A DNA stretch of 41,836 nt. It comes from an uncultured Prevotellaceae bacterium (GTDB lineage: Bacteria > Bacteroidota > Bacteroidia > Bacteroidales > Bacteroidaceae). Both the position numbers and the translations under genes were made by a program. This document shows positions 11,367 through 19,041 of this stretch, piece by piece. The notes under the pieces were generated by a model. It was not told where the DNA came from, made no database searches, and saw nothing but the letters and a program-made list of their open reading frames with translations. The stretch covers positions 1-41,836 of the forward strand of contig CACYQD010000032.1 of NCBI GenBank assembly GCA_902776475.1, given 5' to 3'. How positions within the stretch are numbered: the stretch's first letter is position 1; each line of letters starts with the position of its first letter.

Positions 11367-14063
11367 TTATCTGCGGCCACTCTGTGAGACCAGTTCAGTG
11401 ATGTTGTCATTGAACTTGTCGTCGGCCAGCAGTTGTTCGATGTTGAGATGCATGCGGTAGCGCCAGTAATGGCGGGGATTGGCGGGGATATTGATACGCT
11501 CGGCGTTCTGGTCGGCCAGGCGGATGCGCTCGTCGATGGCCAGCCAGTCCTGGATGGCCAGGATGCAGAGCATCGACGGACTGGTGAGGTGGCGGGAGAT
11601 GATGTCGCGTGCCAACCATCCGGGCAGGGGATGCGGAGCCTCGCCGCCGCGGTAGAGCATGGTGTTGTAATACTCCTGCGTCCGTTTGTAATCCTCATCC
11701 CACCATTGCCTGAGCGTCGGCATGTCATGGCTGGAGATGGTGCAGACCGAACGATAGGGATTGCGCGAGAGGTGTCCGAAGGTGACGGACGGGTCCTTGG
11801 GCATCGACTGCAGTTCGAGACTGAGGATTTTCAGTTCGTTCATCACCCACGACACGCAGTCGGGCACCATGCCGAGGTCTTCGGCGCAGACGAGCATGCG
11901 GGTGGCGTCCACCAGGCGCGGCAGTTTGCGCATGGCCTCACGGTACCAGAACTGGTTGTTGCGGCGGTAGAAATAGTCATCATAGAGCTTGTTGAAGACA
12001 TATTTCTCATGTTCGGACAATGTCTTGTAGATGAAATCGAGCTGGACGGCGATTCTCGGATGGAACTTGGTGGCGTCGCGGTGGTCGCGCACGAAGAGCA
12101 CATCGCTGATGAGAGCATAGAGTCCGTCGCGGAGCATGATGCTCACCTCGTCGGTCTTGCCGGCGAAGGTTTTCTCCACCTTGCGCTGGGTGTCAAACTC
12201 CGGCTTCATGCGGTAGAGGCCGTCGCCTTTTGCCTCAAGGTAGGTCTCGCGGACCTGCTGCGCATGCTCCTTGAAGATCTGGTCCACCACATCGTCACTG
12301 ATGTAGGGTTCGGTGAAGAACTGCTCGCGGAAGGGAAGCCCGTAGGCTTCGATCTCGCTCACGGTCATGCTGAGGGCCGGCGAGAACTGTCCCAGCAGTC
12401 CGTGCACGGAGTCGATGGGAATTTCCCAGATGCGGAAGAAGCCCAGGACATGGTCGATGCGGTAGGCATCGAAGAACTTCGACATGTTGGAGAACCGTCT
12501 CACCCACCATGCGCAGTCATCTGCCAGCATCTCCTCCCAGTTGTAGGTCGGGAAGCCCCAGTTCTGTCCGTTGGCGGAGAAACTGTCTGGCGGTGCGCCG
12601 GCTTGTCCGTTGAGGTTGAAGTAGCGTGGTTCCTGCCACACGTCACATCCATGGCGGTTGACGCCGATGGGGATGTCTCCCTTGAGGATGACGCCTTTCT
12701 CACGGGCATATCGGTGTGCTGCCTCCATCTGGTTGTTGAGCACATATTGCACGAAATAATAGAGTGCCACTTCCTTGTAGGCTTTGTTGCGGGGAGTCTC
12801 CAGTGCCTTCCGGTCAGCCTCATCCCAGGTGTTGTGGTCTGGCCACTGGGAGAAGTCGGCCGTACCGAATTTGTCGCGCAACATGGAATATTGGGCATAG
12901 GGCACCAACCACAGTTTGTTCTGGCCGAAAAAGGCCTTGAAGTCAGCGGAGGCCATCACGGCTTTGCCTTCCTGCTCGAAAATCAGCCTCAGATACTCGT
13001 TCTTGGCTGAGTTCACCCGTTCGTAGTCGATTTGCGGAAGGGCGTTGAGTTCTTTCCTGAGACGTTCCATCTCCTCGCGCTTGGCCTCATCCTTGATGGC
13101 GGGCAGAGCGGTGAGATCGGCATACTGGGGATGGAGGGCGAAGATGCTGATGCAACTGTATGGATAGGAGTCGCTCCAGGTGTGGGTGATCGTGGTGTCG
13201 TTGATCGGCAGGATCTGAAGCACACGCTGACGGGTACGCGCCACCCAGTCGATGAGTTTGCGCAGATCGCCGAAGTCACCCACGCCGAAACTGTCTTCCG
13301 AGCGCAGGGAGAACACGGGGACGAGCGTGCCGGCGCATTTCACGTCATAAAGCTCGAAATGGGCTTCGGGCAACTCATAGACCAGGATATCGCCGTCTTT
13401 CATCTGTGGCAGGTCAATCACGCGGTTGCTGCCCTGTTCCCAGATCGGCGTCACATCGACATCATCGTCGAGGACGACGAATTTCAACTCAAAGCGCTGT
13501 TTGCTGAGCTGACTGGCGTCGAGATCGACAATCCACTCATTGTAGTTGTGCTCCACCATGGTCACGGCATCCTTCACGGACCAACAGCCCAGCATGGGGT
13601 CGTCGCCCAGTACGGCAAGCCGCTCATTGCAGCGCAACTGCGGAGCACGCACCTTGAGGCGCACGGTCTGCATATAGGAATGCTGCAAGGGGTTGAGTCT
13701 TTCGTGGCGGTTGATGCAGTCGGTGAATGCCGAACTGTAGAGATAGGCATTCTCCGGGATATCGATCCAATGGTCATAGATGGTGTATTCGGTGGCTTTT
13801 CGAGCCAGGATTTCCAGGCGATGGGTTTCCTGGGTCCATTCCCGGCGAAGGACCTCTTCACCACGATTGAGGGTATAGAAATAATCGAGGTGCGTACCCG
13901 CTTTCATCATCATGCTGAGTCCATACGACCAGCGCATGCCGTCACGGGTGCCCATGCGGCAGGAGGTGATTTCCTTTTCTCCATCTTGGTCGGAGGTAAC
14001 CAAATTGAGCACAAGTTCCTCGCCGAAGGTGGTCTGGTAGTCAATATTGAAAAATAGGTTCAT
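11367..14063 (-). CDS. malQ: 4-alpha-glucanotransferase (GH77) with N-terminal starch-binding domains
   Basis: MalQ transfers glucan segments between maltodextrins in the cytoplasm; no signal peptide is present. The 898-residue product is much longer than E. coli MalQ. It has two N-terminal CBM20-like modules (about 1-110 and 115-235), an arrangement known from plant DPE2 and Bacteroidetes MalQ. The GH77 barrel shows the nucleophile motif AYRIDHVLGFFRIWEIP, the acid/base motif CAEDLGMVP and ISSHDMPTLRQWW. The ATG at 14063 (MNLFFNIDYQ) is chosen; the frame stays open to 14168, but that would run into the operator. It is first in a four-gene run ending with susA, with an operator at 14152-14169 and a possible -7 box at 14091-14098. 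Confidence 0.95.
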   Translation of the reverse strand: MNLFFNIDYQTTFGEELVLNLVTSDQDGEKEITSCRMGTRDGMRWSYGLSMMMKAGTHLDYFYTLNRGEEVLRREWTQETHRLEILARKATEYTIYDHWIDIPENAYLYSSAFTDCINRHERLNPLQHSYMQTVRLKVRAPQLRCNERLAVLGDDPMLGCWSVKDAVTMVEHNYNEWIVDLDASQLSKQRFELKFVVLDDDVDVTPIWEQGSNRVIDLPQMKDGDILVYELPEAHFELYDVKCAGTLVPVFSLRSEDSFGVGDFGDLRKLIDWVARTRQRVLQILPINDTTITHTWSDSYPYSCISIFALHPQYADLTALPAIKDEAKREEMERLRKELNALPQIDYERVNSAKNEYLRLIFEQEGKAVMASADFKAFFGQNKLWLVPYAQYSMLRDKFGTADFSQWPDHNTWDEADRKALETPRNKAYKEVALYYFVQYVLNNQMEAAHRYAREKGVILKGDIPIGVNRHGCDVWQEPRYFNLNGQAGAPPDSFSANGQNWGFPTYNWEEMLADDCAWWVRRFSNMSKFFDAYRIDHVLGFFRIWEIPIDSVHGLLGQFSPALSMTVSEIEAYGLPFREQFFTEPYISDDVVDQIFKEHAQQVRETYLEAKGDGLYRMKPEFDTQRKVEKTFAGKTDEVSIMLRDGLYALISDVLFVRDHRDATKFHPRIAVQLDFIYKTLSEHEKYVFNKLYDDYFYRRNNQFWYREAMRKLPRLVDATRMLVCAEDLGMVPDCVSWVMNELKILSLELQSMPKDPSVTFGHLSRNPYRSVCTISSHDMPTLRQWWDEDYKRTQEYYNTMLYRGGEAPHPLPGWLARDIISRHLTSPSMLCILAIQDWLAIDERIRLADQNAERINIPANPRHYWRYRMHLNIEQLLADDKFNDNITELVSQSGRR

Positions 14064-14090
14064 ATAAATATAGGTTAAGGTTTTATGCCG

Positions 14091-14098
14091 TAAAATTA
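14091..14098 (-). promoter_or_regulatory. Candidate malQ -7 box (degenerate)
   Basis: On the minus strand this reads TAATTTTA, which matches TAnnTTTG except for the last base. It ends 27 bp before the malQ start. No clear -33 TTG is present at the usual spacing, consistent with a promoter that needs an activator. Confidence 0.45.
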
Positions 14099-14151
14099 AT
14101 GGATAATCGGATGGGTTGTCATCATGACGCCCAACATTTTTGCATTTGTTG

Positions 14152-14169
14152 TGCGCAAACGTTTGCACT
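14152..14169. promoter_or_regulatory. LacI-family operator upstream of malQ
   Basis: TGCGCAAACGTTTGCACT contains the perfect 12-bp palindrome GCAAACGTTTGC (14155-14166) with the central CG typical of LacI-family sites. The first 17 bases are identical to the site at 19042-19058 beside the LacI gene. The palindrome centre is 62.5 bp upstream of the candidate malQ -7 box. Confidence 0.85.
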
Positions 14170-14254
14170 CAATGGCATTTTTCATACCGAGCCCCGGGCC
14201 ACGAGCCCCCCTTTTCAAGGCTCCACCCCTCGAAGGAGGAGATGGGCAGAGCAG

Positions 14255-14407
14255 CCAGGAGCTCTAAGGTGGCTAGGAGCGCCAGGAGCACTAGGATGAC
14301 TAGACTCCCTAGGGTCTCTAGGGGCTCTAGGATTTCTAGGATCACTAGGATTTCTAGGATCACTAGGGCCTCTAGGATCGCTAGGGCCTCTAGGATCACT
14401 AGCCCCC
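14255..14407. repeat. 9-bp CTAG tandem array, array 1
   Basis: Seventeen consecutive 9-bp units run without phase slip, most of the form CTAGGnnnn, with CTAGGATCA, CTAGGATTT and CTAGGGCCT recurring. Pairs of units form 18-bp super-repeats (14327-14362 and 14363-14398). CTAG occurs every 9 bp through most of the array. No conserved protein is encoded; open frames exist only because most unit phases lack stop codons. Confidence 0.9.
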
Positions 14408-14438
14408 AGACTCCCTAGCACTCCCCCCCCGAGAAAGA

Positions 14439-15206
14439 CTAATCTCCCCCAGGAGGCTGCCCTTGAGACCTCATCCCCTCAATAAATCTCTTCAGCCGCT
14501 CTATCTCCTCACGCCCAGCACTCAGCTCAGCCTCCAGCCGCTCTATCTCCTCTCGCCCAGCGCTAAGCTCAGCCTCCAGCCGCTCTATCTCCTCACGCCC
14601 AGCACTCAGCTCAGCCCGGAGCCGCTCTATCTCCTGCTTTTGATTGGTGCGATATCCCAATCGGGCGGCTGTCATTCGCTCTCGGATGCCTCCCTCAGTG
14701 ACGAATTGTTCCTCCAAGCCATTCTGATAGGAAGTCATCATTTTATCCACCATGTGGCACAATGTCAATGCGATATTAGCGATTTCCTCATCGCCCCATT
14801 TCTTGACAAAAGGCTCATAGTCTTCCCAGTCATTGTGGGTGCGGCAATATTTCAGCATCCCATCGTAGCGTTGATGGTCATTTTCCCATTTGGTCAGATG
14901 GCGCGACGTGATGTAGTCCTCATAATCCTCTCTAAGCTCTTTGATGCTGGAGCGCGCCACATTGAGAAGTTTGATTTCCATCTCCATGGAGGTGACACCA
15001 TCAGCCAGGCCCTCAGCGATGTTCTGCTTGCCAGAGCGGGCCGCCTGCACCATCTGATCAATAGTACGGTCGCCCGGCTTGAGGAACCTCTTCACAAACA
15101 CGAAAGTGATGTGATAGAGCGCCCTCGCTTTCTGATAGAAATACAGATCTTCCCAGTTTACCTCTTGCCGCAGGATTTTAGGGGTGTCGCTATCGTTGTG
15201 AGCCAT
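14439..15206 (-). CDS. Four-helix-bundle protein (23S rRNA IVP / Avd-like fold) with C-terminal coiled-coil repeats
   Basis: This 255-residue soluble protein has no signal peptide. Residues about 18-130 resemble four-helix-bundle proteins of the S23 / 23S rRNA intervening-sequence group: LYFYQKARALYHITFVFVKRF, then AARSGKQNIAEGL and the MEIKLLNVARSSIKEL helix. The region about 130-200 fits the four-helix-bundle suffix domain known from Prevotella-type genomes. The C-terminus is a predicted coiled coil built from the 14-residue unit EIERLEAELSAGRE, repeated three times with a partial fourth. The gene is isolated and flanked on both sides by 9-bp CTAG arrays. The fold's molecular role is not established; Avd-like relatives work with diversity-generating retroelements, but no reverse transcriptase is visible here. 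The ATG at 15206 is the natural start. Confidence 0.8.
   Translation of the reverse strand: MAHNDSDTPKILRQEVNWEDLYFYQKARALYHITFVFVKRFLKPGDRTIDQMVQAARSGKQNIAEGLADGVTSMEMEIKLLNVARSSIKELREDYEDYITSRHLTKWENDHQRYDGMLKYCRTHNDWEDYEPFVKKWGDEEIANIALTLCHMVDKMMTSYQNGLEEQFVTEGGIRERMTAARLGYRTNQKQEIERLRAELSAGREEIERLEAELSAGREEIERLEAELSAGREEIERLKRFIEGMRSQGQPPGGD
14493..14633. repeat. 42-bp in-frame tandem repeats in the four-helix-bundle gene
   Basis: Three near-identical 42-bp units (14493-14534, 14535-14576, 14577-14618) and a partial fourth encode the heptad-like segment EIERLEAELSAGRE. The few differences are mostly silent. Unit number could vary by slippage and change coiled-coil length in steps of 14 residues without a frameshift. 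Confidence 0.9.
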
Positions 15207-15329
15207 GGTACAGAGTATTTTGAAAATGGTAAATTATTAGTAATGATAAGCAATTATAAGTGATTAGTAATCAATAATTAGCTATCAGCTATCAGCTATT
15301 AGCAAAAGAAAAGATTTCCTGTAGAGCCA
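15207..15329. other. A+T-rich upstream region of the four-helix-bundle gene
   Basis: This non-coding stretch contains short direct repeats (AGCTATCAGCTATCAGCTATT near 15281-15300). It probably carries the promoter of the minus-strand gene starting at 15206, but no convincing TTG/TAnnTTTG pair is visible. Confidence 0.4.
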
Positions 15330-15572
15330 AAAGGCCTAGGGCCATGAAGGGCCAGAGTGAGGCCAGGGGCACATGAAGGCCCGACCAGAGTGAGGCCAGA
15401 AGCGCCAGAGGAGCCAGATAGAGAGACCTGAGCCACATGAAGGGCCGATCAGAGTGAGGTCTAGGGCGCCAGAGGAGCCAGATAGAGAGACCTAAGCCAC
15501 ATGGAGGCCCGACCAGAGTGAGGCCTAGGGAGCCAAAGGAGCCAGAGGAGAGTACCACGGGTCCCTTGAGTG
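15330..15572. repeat. Degenerate 64-bp repeats (array 2, first part)
   Basis: A segment starting GCGCCAGAGGAGCCAGATAG at 15402 recurs at 15466 (period 64 bp), and a weaker copy starts near 15530. Shorter fragments of the same unit lie at 15338-15400. GAGCCA, CCAGAGTGAGG and ACATGAAGG recur throughout. No conserved protein is encoded on either strand. Confidence 0.8.
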
Positions 15573-15696
15573 GCCTAGGACCACTAGAGCCTCTAGAGCC
15601 ACTATCATTGCGAGGGCCTAGGGCCACTAGGGTCACTAGAGAGACTAGAATCACTAGGATCACTAGAAAAACTAGAACCACTAGCGCCACTAGATA
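15573..15696. repeat. 9-bp CTAG tandem array, array 2 (second part)
   Basis: From 15575, CTAG recurs at 9-bp steps (15575, 15584, 15593, a CTAT at 15602, then 15618 through 15690). Units include CTAGGATCA, as in array 1, in the same orientation. One phase change of 7 bp falls near 15611. With array 1 it brackets the four-helix-bundle gene. Confidence 0.9.
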
Positions 15697-15729
15697 CCAG
15701 GCCTACTCGGGGCAACTGCCTCTGGGCCG

Positions 15730-16014
15730 CTATTTCTTGAAATAGTCGTTATAGACTTTGATGCAGAAGATGATGATGCAGCAGATGGTCGTGATGCAAT
15801 TCGTCACGAAAAGCGCCCACAGGACACCTGGCTTGTGCAAAATGCCTTGCATCATGAAACATGCACCACCAATGCCCATCATGAGAAAGGTGGGCAGAGC
15901 GATACCGTCCGTATTTCGGGTGCGGATGGTCTTAATGGCTTGAGGCAAATAGCCCAATATCATCGTGATACTGGCGAGCCAGCCAAAAACATCGAAAGCT
16001 AATCCTTGCTCCAT
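15730..16014 (-). CDS. SemiSWEET / PQ-loop small sugar transporter
   Basis: This 94-residue membrane protein has three hydrophobic segments and the PQ-loop signature GYLPQAIKTIRTRNTDGIAL (about residues 21-40), followed by a GGACFMMQGI helix and a third helix near the C-terminus. Size and motif match bacterial SemiSWEETs, which form dimers that let mono- or disaccharides equilibrate across the inner membrane. The ATG at 16014 gives a complete PQ-loop protein. It lies between two tandem-repeat arrays, downstream of the MFS transporter gene on the same strand but separated by 541 bp, so co-transcription is doubtful. A role in the starch pathway is inferred from position only. Confidence 0.85.
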   Translation of the reverse strand: MEQGLAFDVFGWLASITMILGYLPQAIKTIRTRNTDGIALPTFLMMGIGGACFMMQGILHKPGVLWALFVTNCITTICCIIIFCIKVYNDYFKK

Positions 16015-16090
16015 AACTCAATGTATCAATATATTAATGTATTAATGTATCTATGTATTAATGAATCTATGAAAATAAGTGTTGCAAAAA
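16015..16090. repeat. A+T-rich short repeats upstream of the SemiSWEET gene
   Basis: Variants of ATGTATTAATGTAT and ATCTATG recur between 16021 and 16071. They sit immediately upstream of the minus-strand start at 16014, so they lie in that gene's leader or promoter. No clear -7 box was found. Confidence 0.6.
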
Positions 16091-16545
16091 ACTGTCGCGA
16101 GCCAGTCGCAAACCTGTCGCTAATCAATCGCAAACCTGCCAAAAGATTATAGCAAAACCTGTCATGCATCAGCAGTGAAACAGACCTGTCGAAAACCTGC
16201 CAAAAGCCCATCGCGAGCCCATCGCGAGCCAGTCATGCATCAGCGGCAAACAGACCTGTCGAAAGCCCATCGCGAGCCAGTCATGCATCAGCGGCGAGCC
16301 AGCCTGTCGCGAGCCTATCGCAAACCTGTCATGCATCAGCAGTGAAACAGACCTGTCGCAAACCCATCGCAAGCCAACCATGCACCAGAGGCAAGCCTAT
16401 CATGCACCAGCGGCAAGCACCTGCCATGCACCAGCTGCGCACCTGCCATGCACCAGCGGCAAACCTGCCTGTCGCAAGCCTATCTCAAACCAGCCATGCA
16501 CCAGCTGCCCCCTGCCATGCACCAGCTGCGCACCCAGCACCCTCC
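16091..16545. repeat. Degenerate 11-bp tandem array
   Basis: About 450 bp of imperfect 11-bp units. In the left part the units read like CCTGTCGCAAA and CCCATCGCGAG; in the right part CCATGCA and CCAGCTGCGCA forms dominate. Occasional 2-5 bp insertions shift the phase. On the minus strand the left units read GGTTTGCGACA. The array begins about 75 bp from the SemiSWEET start and ends about 10 bp from the MFS stop. Open frames through it on both strands are low-complexity artefacts. Confidence 0.85.
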
Positions 16546-16555
16546 ATCCAGGCTG

Positions 16556-17860
16556 TTATTCGCGGTGCTCTCTGATGACGTTCACACAGAGGGCTCCGAT
16601 GATGAACAGCACACCTGCCACGACCATCATCGTGCTCTGGTGACCTCCTACGAGATGAAGGACGGTTCCGCCGAGCAGTGCAGCCACGATCTGTGGCACA
16701 CAGATCGTGCCATTGAAAAGACCCAGGTATGCTCCCATGTGTCCATAGCCCTTCAAGGCGTTGGTCACGAAGGTAAACGGCATAGCAAGCATGGCGGCCC
16801 ATGCACAACCGACCATCAGGAACGGGATGATCATCAGGTATTTATCGTGGACGAAGGGAATGAGAATGAAACCGATACCACCGATGAGCAGACTGATGGC
16901 ATAAGACAGTTTGGTATTGCTGAAGCGCGGCAGGATGGCTGCCCAGCAGACACTGCCCAAGGCCTGGATGGCATAGAGCACACCCGTCCAGTTGCCAGCC
17001 ACCTGATAGTCTTCCGAGGAGGGGTCTGTCGTGCCCCACACCGTCTCAGACACGGCGTCCACCACGTAGGTCCACATATAGAGCATGGCTGCCCAGCAGA
17101 AGAACTGCACCAGTCCGACCTTCCAGAAGGTGGAGGGAGCGTTTTTCAGCAGCACAAACCAGTTGGCGCTGTCTTCCTTTCCTTCCTCCACGCCATGATA
17201 CATGGCATATTCCTGGGGAGGCATCTCACGCACCTTTGCAGTGGTGTAGATCACACAGAGGATAAGGATGAGGGCACCGATATAGAACGACCAGATGACC
17301 GTGTCGGGCACGACGCCCTCGGGAGCCACGTTTTTCAGTCCTATCCATGCGAAGATAAACGGGAAGAGGAATCCCACCACGCTACCGGCATTGCAGAGGA
17401 AAGACTGGATGCTGTAGGCCTTGGCCTTCTGTTTCTCGTTTACCATGTCGCCCACCATCATTTTAAAGGGCTGCATGGCCATATTGATGGAGGTGTCGAG
17501 CAACATCAGGGCGAAGAGTCCGAAGATGAGGGCAGCCTTCACCGACATGCCGAAGGAACCAGCATTGGGCAGGAGGCACATCACGGCAACCGCCATCGCA
17601 GCTCCCACGAAGAGATAAGGGATGCGCCGTCCGAAGCGGCACCATGTCTTGTCGGAGAGACTTCCCACGATGGGTTGCACGATGATACCCATGAGCGGGG
17701 GCAGTATCCAGAAGAAACTGAGTGAATGAGGGTCAGCGCCGAGCGTACGGAAGATGCGGCTGATATTGGCACTTTGCAGGGCGTATGCGATTTGCACCCC
17801 GAAGAATCCGAAACTCAGATTCCATAATTTCCAAAAACTTAAATCGGGTTTTGTCTTCAT
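16556..17860 (-). CDS. MFS sugar transporter (maltose-type, SLC45/GPH-like)
   Basis: This 434-residue inner-membrane protein has about 12 hydrophobic segments. The N-terminal segment GFFGVQIAYALQSANISRI, the loop SDKTWCRFGRRIPY (the MFS loop 2-3 motif) and QPFKMMVGDMVNEKQKAKAYS are characteristic of the SLC45/sucrose-maltose type branch. It would bring maltose or short maltodextrins from the periplasm into the cytoplasm for MalQ. The gene follows the lacI-type gene by 76 bp on the same strand, so both are likely co-transcribed from the lacI promoter next to the operator at 19042. Substrate is inferred from context and family resemblance; sucrose or other disaccharides cannot be excluded. Confidence 0.88.
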   Translation of the reverse strand: MKTKPDLSFWKLWNLSFGFFGVQIAYALQSANISRIFRTLGADPHSLSFFWILPPLMGIIVQPIVGSLSDKTWCRFGRRIPYLFVGAAMAVAVMCLLPNAGSFGMSVKAALIFGLFALMLLDTSINMAMQPFKMMVGDMVNEKQKAKAYSIQSFLCNAGSVVGFLFPFIFAWIGLKNVAPEGVVPDTVIWSFYIGALILILCVIYTTAKVREMPPQEYAMYHGVEEGKEDSANWFVLLKNAPSTFWKVGLVQFFCWAAMLYMWTYVVDAVSETVWGTTDPSSEDYQVAGNWTGVLYAIQALGSVCWAAILPRFSNTKLSYAISLLIGGIGFILIPFVHDKYLMIIPFLMVGCAWAAMLAMPFTFVTNALKGYGHMGAYLGLFNGTICVPQIVAALLGGTVLHLVGGHQSTMMVVAGVLFIIGALCVNVIREHRE

Positions 17861-17936
17861 AATGATAAGGTTTTATTGTTTTTTCTTGGTAAATCAATTG
17901 GCTTTCCTTCAGGAACAGTCCTGATGGCACGGCTGT

Positions 17937-18974
17937 TCAGCGCGTGGTACCCCTGACGATAAGGCGGGTGCGCACGACGCGCCGCTCCACCTTGTCGAGG
18001 GGAATGATGCCCTCGACCTTGTTGATCAGGATATTGGCAGCTTCCTCTCCCACCACCTTGCCCCGCTGTTCCACCGTGGTGAGCATCGGGTCGCAGGCAA
18101 TGGCTCTCTCGCCATTGGTGAAGCCGCAGATGGAGATGTCTTGAGGCACACGGAAACCCAAGCGCTTCACGGTATAGAGGATGCCGATGGCCGTGTCATC
18201 ATTGACAGCGAAGAAAGCGTCGGGCGGATTGTCCATCCTCATCAGATCGGGAGTGATGACCTCAGCGTCCGACCGGTTGTCGCAAACTGTCACAAACCGC
18301 TTATCGACAGGGAGTCCATGTCTGACCAAGGCATCGTGATAGCCATTGTAGCGGTTTTTTGAGATCTCGAGCGACATCGGTGATCCATAGAAGGCCACAC
18401 GCCGGCATCCCGACTCAGCAAGATGCGAAACGGCGTTGAAAGCTCCCATGTAGTCATCGACCACCACACGGTTGGAATTGAGTCCCGTGCAGATCCTGTC
18501 GAAAAACACCAGTGGCATGCCGTTGTCGATGAGCCGTTGGAAATGGTCATATCTCACGGTGTCCTTGGCCTGTGAGACAATCACGCCGCACACCTTGTTC
18601 TCATAAAACGACTGGCAGATCCTCACCTCGCGGTCGTATCGCTCGTCGCTCTGCGCCACCATGATCTGATAGCCCCGGGATGAGGCCTCCTCCTCGATGC
18701 CGCTGAGGATGGAAGAGAAATAAAAATGGTTGAGCTGAGGCATGATGACCCCGATGACCCTCTGCGGATGGACACGACTGTGGCGCAGCGACTCCGCCAG
18801 CAGATTGGGAGAGAAATTATGTTCGCGCGCATACGCCTTGATGGCCTCACGGCGCTCCGCACTGATGCGCGGACTGTCCTTGAGAGCCCTCGACACCGTG
18901 GCCACCGACACGCCGAGTGCCTGAGCGATGTCCTTCATCGTGATGGGTACGCGTTCTTGCATAGAATCACTCAT
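17937..18974 (-). CDS. LacI-family transcriptional regulator of the starch/maltose genes
   Basis: This 345-residue regulator has an N-terminal helix-turn-helix (MKDIAQALGVSVATVSRALK, residues about 13-32), the hinge-helix region (SPNLLAESLR) and a periplasmic-binding-like sugar domain (RVIGVIMPQLNHFYFSSIL through VTVCDNRS and FFAVNDDTAIGILYTVKRLGF). It is divergent from susC, with a palindromic LacI-type operator between them, and an identical site precedes malQ. The effector is probably maltose or a maltodextrin (inference). The ATG at 18974 is only 7 nt from a TATCTTTG -7 box, so either the message is almost leaderless or translation starts at M5 (18962) or M13 (18938); the DNA-binding domain is complete in the first two cases and almost complete in the third. 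Confidence 0.93.
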   Translation of the reverse strand: MSDSMQERVPITMKDIAQALGVSVATVSRALKDSPRISAERREAIKAYAREHNFSPNLLAESLRHSRVHPQRVIGVIMPQLNHFYFSSILSGIEEEASSRGYQIMVAQSDERYDREVRICQSFYENKVCGVIVSQAKDTVRYDHFQRLIDNGMPLVFFDRICTGLNSNRVVVDDYMGAFNAVSHLAESGCRRVAFYGSPMSLEISKNRYNGYHDALVRHGLPVDKRFVTVCDNRSDAEVITPDLMRMDNPPDAFFAVNDDTAIGILYTVKRLGFRVPQDISICGFTNGERAIACDPMLTTVEQRGKVVGEEAANILINKVEGIIPLDKVERRVVRTRLIVRGTTR

Positions 18975-18981
18975 TTGCGTG

Positions 18982-18989
18982 CAAAGATA
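18982..18989 (-). promoter_or_regulatory. lacI -7 box
   Basis: On the minus strand this reads TATCTTTG, a full match to TAnnTTTG, ending 7 nt before the ATG at 18974. No TTG is visible at the standard -33 distance. The operator centre is 61.5 bp upstream. Confidence 0.6.
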
Positions 18990-19041
18990 TGCAAAAATCC
19001 AACACGTTGTTCTCGCACCTATTTATATAATTGAAAAACAA

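Larger units (their letters stand above)
14064..14254. other. malQ upstream region
   Basis: This region holds the malQ leader, a degenerate -7 box and a LacI-type operator, described separately. From 14170 to 14254 nothing further is recognised before the 9-bp array begins. Open frames here are short and continue into low-complexity repeats. Confidence 0.6.

Noticed and set aside
11433-14057. Long plus-strand open frames (525 and 341 codons) opposite malQ
   Set aside because: They are antisense to the GH77 gene and lack known motifs.
14169-14421. Leucine/isoleucine-rich or Arg/Ser/Thr-rich peptides from the CTAG array
   Set aside because: A 9-bp repeat without stops in most phases always yields repetitive open frames; no start signal or conservation supports a protein.
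14439-15206. Diversity-generating retroelement accessory protein (Avd)
   Set aside because: The fold is similar, but no reverse transcriptase, template repeat or variable repeat is visible in the window, so only the broad four-helix-bundle call is kept.
14255-15696. CRISPR array
   Set aside because: Units are contiguous 9-bp repeats with no unique spacers, and no cas gene is in the window.
16448-17725. Plus-strand frame of 425 codons across the 11-bp array and opposite the MFS gene
   Set aside because: It begins in tandem repeats and continues antisense to a 12-helix transporter; the translation is rich in His and Asp with no domain.
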